From Hemibagrus wyckioides (Eukaryota; Chordata; Actinopteri; Siluriformes; Bagridae): 64,000 nucleotides of DNA. The DNA is taken from the NCBI RefSeq assembly GCF_019097595.1, contig NC_080713.1, forward strand, positions 13,158,199-13,222,198, written 5' to 3'. Positions 56,936 to 64,000 of this stretch are shown here, one piece after another. Each line of letters begins with the position of its first letter. The stretch's first letter is position 1. The position numbers were made by a program, and so were the translations under genes. A model generated the notes under the pieces. The model ran no database searches. It saw only the letters and a list, made by a program, of their open reading frames with translations, and was not told the DNA's origin.

Positions 56936-58121
56936 ACTGTTTTTCTTTTCCTGAAGTGTATACACATTTTTTGGTTGACTCTGTATATATAAATTGTGAA
57001 CATGAAGCCATATATAAAAAAATAAAAATAAAGGGAAAAGAGCCTCTAGTGGACATAGTCTAGTACTGCAGGAGTCAGGCCAAAACCATGTCTAGTAAAA
57101 ATTTGTTGTGAGCTGTTCGAGCATCACAAAATCATGAAACTAGGCAAACTTACTCAAAACCAGTTGTTTTTTCTATGTGTAATATTTGGAAACATTAGGA
57201 CTTTCCACTGTTAAGATATAAGAACATTAATTTTATTCTATTATGTCCTCACCATAGCAACATCATTCACAATATCACAAATTCCCTCACAGTTTCACAT
57301 CACGTATTGCTGTTATTCTGAGTGATTTTCAACTAAATCAGTTGAAAGAAAGGGACAAAACATTAGATTCATAAAAGTAATACACTTCCTGTTGCCAGTT
57401 GGTGGCGCTATGACGGAGACTCACAGTAGTCATGTCCCTGTGATCAGCTTTCTTCTCTTAACATAAAGTTGAGGTTTGATGTACATCACTCAAGATACAC
57501 CGAAGGAATTAGCCACTTCCTGTTTCCTTTTATTCACCGTAAGTTTAAGGGCACCTCATGGCTGAACCGTTTGAGATATCAAGAATCCCTTCACAATTTT
57601 AGATCCTCAATGTCTTCAGATCATACTGGACCCTGTTTGGTCAAAATCATATAAATCCCCTAGGAGGAGTATATCAAATTCCATTGGGTGCGTTTTTCAA
57701 ACATCCCAAAATAACTGACTTCCTGTTAAGCTGATCCCATGATAGGTGGATGAATGTCATTTAGCTCAATAAGATCTAATTGTATACTGTGCGTCATGCA
57801 TATACGTGCAAGTGAATATGAGCTGTGCAGCTATATTTCTGACAAAGTTCCAGGGGGCGCTGTGACAGCCCTGTGCCACGCCCGGGGACCAGCCACACTG
57901 GACTTTCTCATAACCATTTACACTCTCTATGGGAAATATTTTGCAACATTAAGCCTTTCCACTCGTAAGATATGAGAAGATTCATTTTCTTCTATTATGT
58001 TCTCATGTAAATCGCCACCATAGTAACACGATTCAAGGTATCAAAAATTCCTTCACAGTTTCACATCAGCCATGTCTTGACATTATTCTGACTGATTTTG
58101 ACCCAAATCAGGTGAAAGTAA

Positions 58122-58806
58122 AGGCCTGGTCACACTACAAGACTTTAACCGTCGGCAGATCGCTTTGCTGTTCAGACTACATGACTTCACTGTATGTCTT
58201 TTTGTCCTTGTGGTGTCCACACTACACGACGCTTCATAAATGATCCACAAGAGGGGGTCGCACACCACACGATCTGACAACAACTCTTGTCACTCAACGC
58301 CGTCCCCAAACCACATTTTGTCATGAAAACACACGCGACAAGTGGATCCAGAAATGACGCGAGACTCTCGGTAGAGGTTTGTTTTGAAAATGGACGGATG
58401 GTCGGCAGGAGTCTCGCTCTAAATAAATGTTAATTTATTTAAAAAAATGTTGTGTCCACACTATTTTTGAAGCCATGTTGCTGCTGCTGATTTTCTACCG
58501 GTGACCTCAACCTGTTGACTTGCTCTCTCATTGGCTGGAAGTCGTAGCTACAATTGACACCACGTGATGTCGACTCGGCCGACTGTCCCAGATATTTAAC
58601 ATGCCAGATATCTGGATTTTGTCTGCGAGGTGTCAGCGAAACGCCAGCGAGCCTCTTTGATGCGTCGTTGAGTAGTTCACACAAAGATTGCCAAGCACTG
58701 ATCACCCGCTGATTTTCCCACGATCACAGCCCGACCTGTCGGCGAGCTCGTTAATTTGCAAATCAGGCTTAAATCGGGCTTAAAATCCTGTAGTGTGAAC
58801 TAGGCT
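58122..58806. mobile_element. Harbinger-type MITE with TAA target duplication
   Basis: The ends AGGCCTGGTCACACTAC and the inverse of AGCCTAGTTCACACTAC lie within a 3-bp TAA duplication (58119-58121 and 58807-58809). Copy 2 of the tandem repeat carries the empty site near 63420. There is no transposase frame. Three-base TWA-type duplications are typical of PIF/Harbinger elements. Confidence 0.85.
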
Positions 58807-59850
58807 TAAGAAAGAAAATATTAGAGATTTCTAAAAGTGACACACTTCCTGCTGCCAGTTGGTGGCGCTATGACTGACACTGACAGTAGTCATGTCCGTG
58901 TGATCAGCTTTCTTCTCTTAACGTAAATTTGAGGTTTGATGTACATCACACAATATACACCGAAGTTATTAGCCACTTCCTGTTTACTTTTATTCACCAT
59001 ACGTTTAAGGGCTCCTCATGGCTGAACTGTTTGAGATATCAAAAACCCCTTATCAACTTCATGAACATCATTTAGCTCAATGAGAACTAAATGTATACCG
59101 GCTCTCATGTATATACGTCCAAGTGAATATGAGCTGTGCAGCTATATTTCTGACAAAGTTCCAGGGGGCACTGTGACAGCCCTGTGCCACGCCCGGGGAC
59201 CAGCCACACTGGCCTTTCTCATAAACATGTACACTCTCTATGGGAAATATTTTGGAACATTAGGCCTTTCCACCCGTAAGATATGAGAAGATTCATTTCA
59301 ATGCTTAACATAATCCCAAGGTTTCATGTAGATCACTTAATGTACACAAAAGTTATTAGCCACTTCCTTTTTCATTTTATTCGCCATAAGTTTAAGGGCT
59401 TCTCACGGCTGAACCGTTTGAGATATCAAAAATCCCTTCCGAATTGTGCATTATCAATGTCTTGAGAACATTTTAGCCTGGGTTTGGTGGCGGTTGTATC
59501 AATTCCCTAGGAGGAGTATTTCAAATTCCATTGGGTGCGTTTTGCAAACAACTCAAAATAACTCACTTCATGACATGCAGTGTGAAAGTTGTTCAGTTCA
59601 ATGTGATCTAAGTGTGTACCAAGTTGTACATGGATAGGTGCAAATGTGTAGCAGCTATGCAGCAAGATTTTCCAGAGGGTGCTGTAACAGGTGTGTGCCA
59701 TGCCCAGGGCCGAGCCACGGTGACGTCCTAATGGCCGCAGATTCCAATCTGTCTGCTGATTTTCAAGAGTTTTTGAGCATGTTAAGGGGTCCAAAATACC
59801 CCAAAAGAAATAAATATATATAAAAGAGAATAAGAAAGAGAAATAAATAA

Positions 59851-60020
59851 ATATAAAATTCTAACGAAAACAATAGGGCTTCCGCACCTACGGTGCAAGG
59901 CCTTTGGCCTTGCTCCTTCGGTGCTCGGGCCCTAAATATAAAATTCTAAAGAAAACAATAGGGCTTCCGCACCTACGGTGCAAGGCCTCTGGCCTTGCTC
60001 CTTCGGTGCTCAGGCCCTAA
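59851..60020. repeat. Two 85-bp tandem copies of a hairpin-bearing terminus
   Basis: Each copy has 'gcacctacggtgc' and 'aaggcctttggcctt' (or the ctctgg variant), which can form small hairpins, then 'ggtgctcgggccc'. The latter is the inverse of 'gggcccgagcac' at the start of copy 2 (60043), so the unit has short terminal inverted repeats. Confidence 0.8.
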
Positions 60021-61077
60021 ATAGCTGCAAGCAGCAATGACGGGCCCGAGCACTATGGGCCATCACTACACGGTGCCATCGCCGCCCAGGCGCACCAGAC
60101 ACAGTGAGCACAGTGGGTACATGCATTAAAAGGGGAAATACCAAAAGGACAAGAGTGACAATTTGGGTGTACTGAAAGTGATCACAGCAAAGTCCACTGA
60201 TGAAAAACGTAAACTGACTTTCCTTGTAAACTATATAAGGACAAAAGGGACAGTTTGGGTGTAATGAAACAGATCATAGCAATGTCCAGTGATGTCAAAA
60301 GGGACAATGACTCTCCCTCTAAACTATATTTCTCTATCAGTTTATATGTAGAGAGAGAGTCACCCAGGAAAAAATGTCTACGTTTTCTTTTCTTGAAGTC
60401 TATATATACATTTTTTTGGTTGACTCTGTGTATATAAATTGTGAACATGAAGCCATATCTAAAAAAATAAAAATAAAGTTGAAAGATCCTCTAGTGGACA
60501 TTGTCTAGTACTGCAGGAGTCAGGCCAACACCATGTCCAGTCAATGCACTGATAAATGTAAAAATTTGATGTGAGCTGTTTGAGCATCACAAAATCAAGA
60601 AACTAAGCAGAATTACTCACAACCAGTTGTTCTTTCTCTGTAAATTTTTTTGAAACATTAGCCCTCTACTGCATGAATTATTATACTTGCATCAAATTTT
60701 TTTTTTCGATTTTTATTGTTTAAATTAGTTAAAGAAATAAAAATATACAAAAAAATTTAAAAAAATTTTTTTAGGGGGTAGTTTATAAATTGTTGCCATA
60801 TGGCAACAATGTGCAGTGCTGGAAAGTATCATAATGTCTTGTTTTTCTTAGAAAACACACTTTTTATAGACAAAAGATTATACATATCTTAATTTTATTT
60901 AATAAAATTCATGACTCAATTTTAGATCAACAAAAATTAGTGTTGTTTGAACATTTAATCACAGTTAATCACAGATAGCACAGGTATGTCCAACCAGAAA
61001 GATGGTCAAATTTGTTACAATTCTAAAAGACATTGGACAAGTATAACTACTGTCATTCTAACCCTCCATGCTATTTC

Positions 61078-62074
61078 CTAATTTAATTCTATTTCAGCCC
61101 TTGTGAAATTCCAAGAAGTAGTTCTGCTCACTTGTGATGCAGAGGTAGACAGAACACTTTGAGCACTTGGTCCTCGCAATGCCTTTGCATCCAAGCACCT
61201 TACATCTTCCTTTCTCAATTCTTTGTAAGGGCCTGTGGTCAGTGTTGCTGGAACATGATCCGATGGTACCACATCTTGGAGTGGATCTTGGTGTGGTAGT
61301 TAGCAATTAGAGGATCAAGAAGATCCACTCCTTTCATGCTTTTTTTTGTCTCTGCACTTGTCACAGAATTTGCTCCAACAAAGGTGCTCAGAAGTGTGAC
61401 AGAGTGGTTGTTGAACCATGTGACAGCCCTCAGGTTCACACCATCATGAGTGGTAATCTTCTCCTGATGTGTGCCTTGTCCTTTATTCTTCATGTTTTGG
61501 TCATTCATGAATGTACATCCTGCAAGATGGTATTGTCTGACTGTTCCTATGCTGTGGATCTTCTTTATTCAAGGAGTACTTGAAGATCCACATTTCAGAA
61601 TCAGTTGTCATAGATCAGGGGTGTCCAATCTTATCCAGAAAGGGCCGGTGTGGGTGCAGGTTTTCATTCCAACCAAACAGGAGCTACACCTGTTTCCAAC
61701 TGGCTAATCAACAGATCTTGGCTTTCAGTAGACTCAGGTGTGGCTTCTGCTCAGTTGGAATGAAAGCCTGCACCCACACCGGCCCTTTCTGGATAAGATT
61801 GGACACCCCTGTCATAGATTATCTTGTATGGCATGTTGCAGGGTACAACAGAGGCCAGCTTCAACACAATGTTACCACTTGCACCAATGTCAGGGTATCC
61901 ATTAGGTGGCTGAATTGGCCCTGTGTAGACATCAAAATTATATACAATGCCATTCTGTTCTGCCAAAATGAACTCCTTGTACCCCCAGCGTTTCGGCTTC
62001 ATTGGGACATGGTTCTTGCCTTTGAAGGGGATCATCATGCCTTTCCATGCCTTTCCTATGTAGGCTATTTTCAT
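61078..62074 (-). pseudogene. piggyBac-type transposase, broken
   Basis: The N-terminal side (61812-62074) reads MMIPFKGKNHVPMKPKRWGY, FDVYTG and GASGNIVLKLASVVP, the first part of the DDD catalytic domain. After the hAT MITE, 61239-61508 has WFNNHSVTLLSTFVGA and MKGVDLLDPLIANYHTKIHS (third Asp region). The C-terminus (61078-61306) is in another frame and has the Cys-rich CKVLGCKG...KCSKCSVYLCI block. The upstream N-terminal region is missing, and the segment around the second Asp is damaged by the MITE. Confidence 0.85.
61616..61811. mobile_element. hAT-type MITE with perfect 8-bp target duplication
   Basis: 196 bp, near-palindromic, from CAGGGGTGTCCAATCTTATC to GATAAGATTGGACACCCCTG, flanked by exact tcatagat (61608-61615 and 61812-61819). 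It is the same family as 25849-26037. Confidence 0.95.
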
Positions 62075-64000
62075 TTCATGAATTGCACCCCAGTTCAGTT
62101 ATTGCATGTTGTTGCCATATGGCAACGATTACATTTTAGCATTTATCAGAATACTCAAAATATATAAACTAGCTTAATTGATAAAACACAAATGTAAACT
62201 AACCTCAGATAATGTTTTAATTTTTTACTTTAAGCAGTTTTGTGTAAATATTGAAATATTCATCAAATTTTGAGAGCCCTCTGATGATGACCTTCACCAT
62301 GCCATGTGACTGCAGAAAAGGAAGAGCAAACAGCACTTCCTAGTCATGTGACATGTTATTTTTTGGGTTTTTGTTTAAGTTAAAACCACCTTTTTCCAGT
62401 TACATAGAAAAAAGTAGTTCTGAGTTATAATCTATCAAAATAATCGGAGATAAATTAATAGTTGCCATATGGCAACGCCATGCAGTAAAGGGTTAGGGCT
62501 TTCCAATGTTAAGATATAAGAACATTAATTTTTTTCTATTATGTCCTCAGAATAGCAACATCATTCAAAATATCACAAATTCCTTCACAGTTTCACATCA
62601 GTCATGTCCTGACATTATACTCACTGATTTTCAACCAAATCAGGTGAAAGTAAGGGAAAACATTAGAGATTTCTAAAAATTTCTAACACACTTCCTGCTG
62701 CCAGTTGGTGGCGCTATGACTGAAACTCACAGTACTCATGTCCATGTGATCAGCTTTCTTCTCTTAACATAAATTTGATGTTTGATGTACATGACACAAT
62801 ATACACCGAAGTTATTAGCCACTTCCTGTTTCCTTTTATTCGTCATAAGTTTAAGGGCTCCTCACGGCTGAACCGTTTGAGATATCAGAAATCCCTTAGC
62901 AATTTTAGATCCTCAATGTCTTCAGATCATTTTGGACCCTATTTGGTCAAAATCATACAAATCCCCTAGGAGGAGTATATCAAATTCCATTGGGTGCGTT
63001 TTTCAAACATCCCAAAATAACTGACTTCCTGTTAAGCAGATTCCATGACAGGTGGATGAACGTCATTTAGCTCTATGAGAACTAAATGTCTACCGGCTCT
63101 CATGCATATAAGTCTAAGTGAATATGAGCTGTGCAGCTATATTTCTGACAAAGTTCCTGGGGGCGCTGTGACGGCCCTGTGCCACACCCAAGGACCAGCC
63201 ACACTGGACTTTCTCATAACCATTTACACTCTCTATGGGAAATATTTTGGAACATTAGGCCTTTCCACTCGTAAGATATGAGAAGATTCATTTTCTTCTA
63301 TTATGTTCTCAGGTAAATCATTGCCATAGTAACACGATTCAAGATATCAAAAATTCACAGTTTCACATCAGCCATGTCTTGTCATTATCCTGACTGACTT
63401 TGAACCAAATCAGGTGAAAGTAAGGGAGAAAATATTACAGATTTCAAAAAGTGACACACTTCCTGCTGCCAGTTGGTGGTGCTATGACTGACACTCACAG
63501 TTGTCATATCAGTGTGATCAGCTTTCAATGCTTAACATTATCCTAAGGTTTCATGTAGATCACTTAATGTACACAGAAGTTATTAGCCACTTCCTGTTTC
63601 ATTTTATTCACCATAAGTTTAAGGGCTTCTCACGGCTGAACCGTTTGAGATATCAAAATTTCCTTCGCAATTTTGCATTATCAATGTCTTGAGATCATTT
63701 TAGCCTGGGTTTGGTGGCGGTTGTATCAATTCCCTAGGAGGAGTATTTCAAATTCCATTGGGTGCGTTTTGCAAACAACTCAAAATAACTCACTTCTTGT
63801 GGATTAGACTTAATGACAGGCAGTGTGAAAGTTGTTCAGTTCAATGAGATCTAAGTGTGTCCCAAGTTGTACATGGATATGTGCAAGTGTGTATCAGCTA
63901 TGCAGCAAGATTTTTCAGGGGGCGCTGTAACAGGTGTGTGCCACGCCCAGGGCCGAGCCACGGTGACGTCCTAATGGCCGCAGATTCCAACCTGTCTGCT

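Larger units (their letters stand above)
55344..60022 (+). repeat. Long tandem repeat unit, copy 1
   Basis: It starts 'agttgcaagcaacgatg' and ends 'ggccctaaat', directly followed by copy 2. Shared landmarks with copy 2 include 'ttggttgactctg' (56975 and 60417), 'gccagttggtggcgctatga' (57394 and 62700) and 'gacaaagttccagggggcgc' (57841; 63147 with one change). It contains a 1.25-kb insert (55680-56935) and a Harbinger-type MITE (58122-58806). The short open frames in it, repeated between subunits, are not supported as genes. Confidence 0.8.
60662..62492 (-). mobile_element. piggyBac element with TTAG target duplication
   Basis: The ends CCCTCTACTGCATG (60662) and CATGCAGTAAAGGG (62492) are inverted repeats of 14 bp with one mismatch, flanked by TTAG (60658-60661 and 62493-62496), which replaces the usual TTAA. 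The 16-bp palindrome GTTGCCATATGGCAAC occurs at 60792-60807, 62111-62126 and 62461-62476. A hAT MITE (61616-61811) interrupts the transposase. Confidence 0.92.
60023..64000 (+). repeat. Long tandem repeat unit, copy 2 (continues off the window)
   Basis: It starts 'agctgcaagcagcaatgacg' right after copy 1. It lacks the 1.25-kb insert and the Harbinger MITE but carries a piggyBac element (60662-62492). It also lacks a segment of about 380 bp that copy 1 has at about 58910-59290, which itself resembles 57460-57960. Confidence 0.8.

Noticed and set aside
57754..63692. Repeated short ORFs (for example ones containing ELCSYISDKVPGG)
   Set aside because: They recur because the DNA unit is repeated. 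The frames are short and differ by indels between units, with no domain or start context.

Overview
This is vertebrate nuclear DNA, almost certainly from a teleost fish. No bacterial-style genes, RNA genes or CRISPR arrays were seen. The fish assignment rests on the dense load of Tc1-like transposons, CR1/L2- and Rex1-like LINEs, hAT, Harbinger, Kolobok, Tigger and piggyBac elements, and a fish-type endogenous retrovirus. I cannot name the species from the window alone.

The only convincing host gene is kti12 (+ strand). Eight coding exons between 15767 and 22783 read through in one frame into a KTI12 C-terminus. Its last intron (18164-22639) has AT-AC ends with U12-type signals and holds several nested transposons. 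The 5' exon carrying the P-loop is not clearly present. A degraded candidate ends at 14100.

Layout. 1-5080: a CR1/L2-like LINE on the minus strand (ORF1 with an SGNH esterase domain, ORF2 with endonuclease and reverse transcriptase), split by a Tc1-like element at 437-1649. 5090-13900: a graveyard of Tc1, hAT and LINE pieces, including a BED-finger/Tc1 chimeric ORF near 11243-11683. 13900-23150: kti12 and its introns. 23150-29520: a Tigger-derived element, a retroviral pol relic on the minus strand, and a Ty3/gypsy relic carrying a tRNA-type SINE. 29526-49618: a 20-kb endogenous retrovirus with paired LTRs of about 1 kb, tRNA-Trp-type primer site, gag, pro, pol and env, all broken by stops and frameshifts. 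It sits inside an older Tc1 copy and was itself hit by three copies of one Tc1 family, a 746-bp palindromic element and a minisatellite-bearing insert. The third Tc1 copy (47249-48495) keeps an open transposase of 343 residues. 50556-50622: a (CT)n microsatellite. 51288-53899: a decayed minus-strand locus with C2H2-finger and conserved uncharacterised domains, probably an unclassified DNA transposon. 54521-55156: a Kolobok-type MITE. 55344-64000: two head-to-tail copies of a long fish repeat, the first hit by a Harbinger-type MITE and a 1.25-kb unknown insert, the second by a piggyBac element that itself contains a hAT MITE.

The insertion order can be read from the nesting: Tc1 into LINE, retrovirus into Tc1, Tc1 into retrovirus, hAT into piggyBac into tandem repeat, and LINE into a kti12 intron. 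All transposon and viral genes except the 47382-48413 transposase look inactive.
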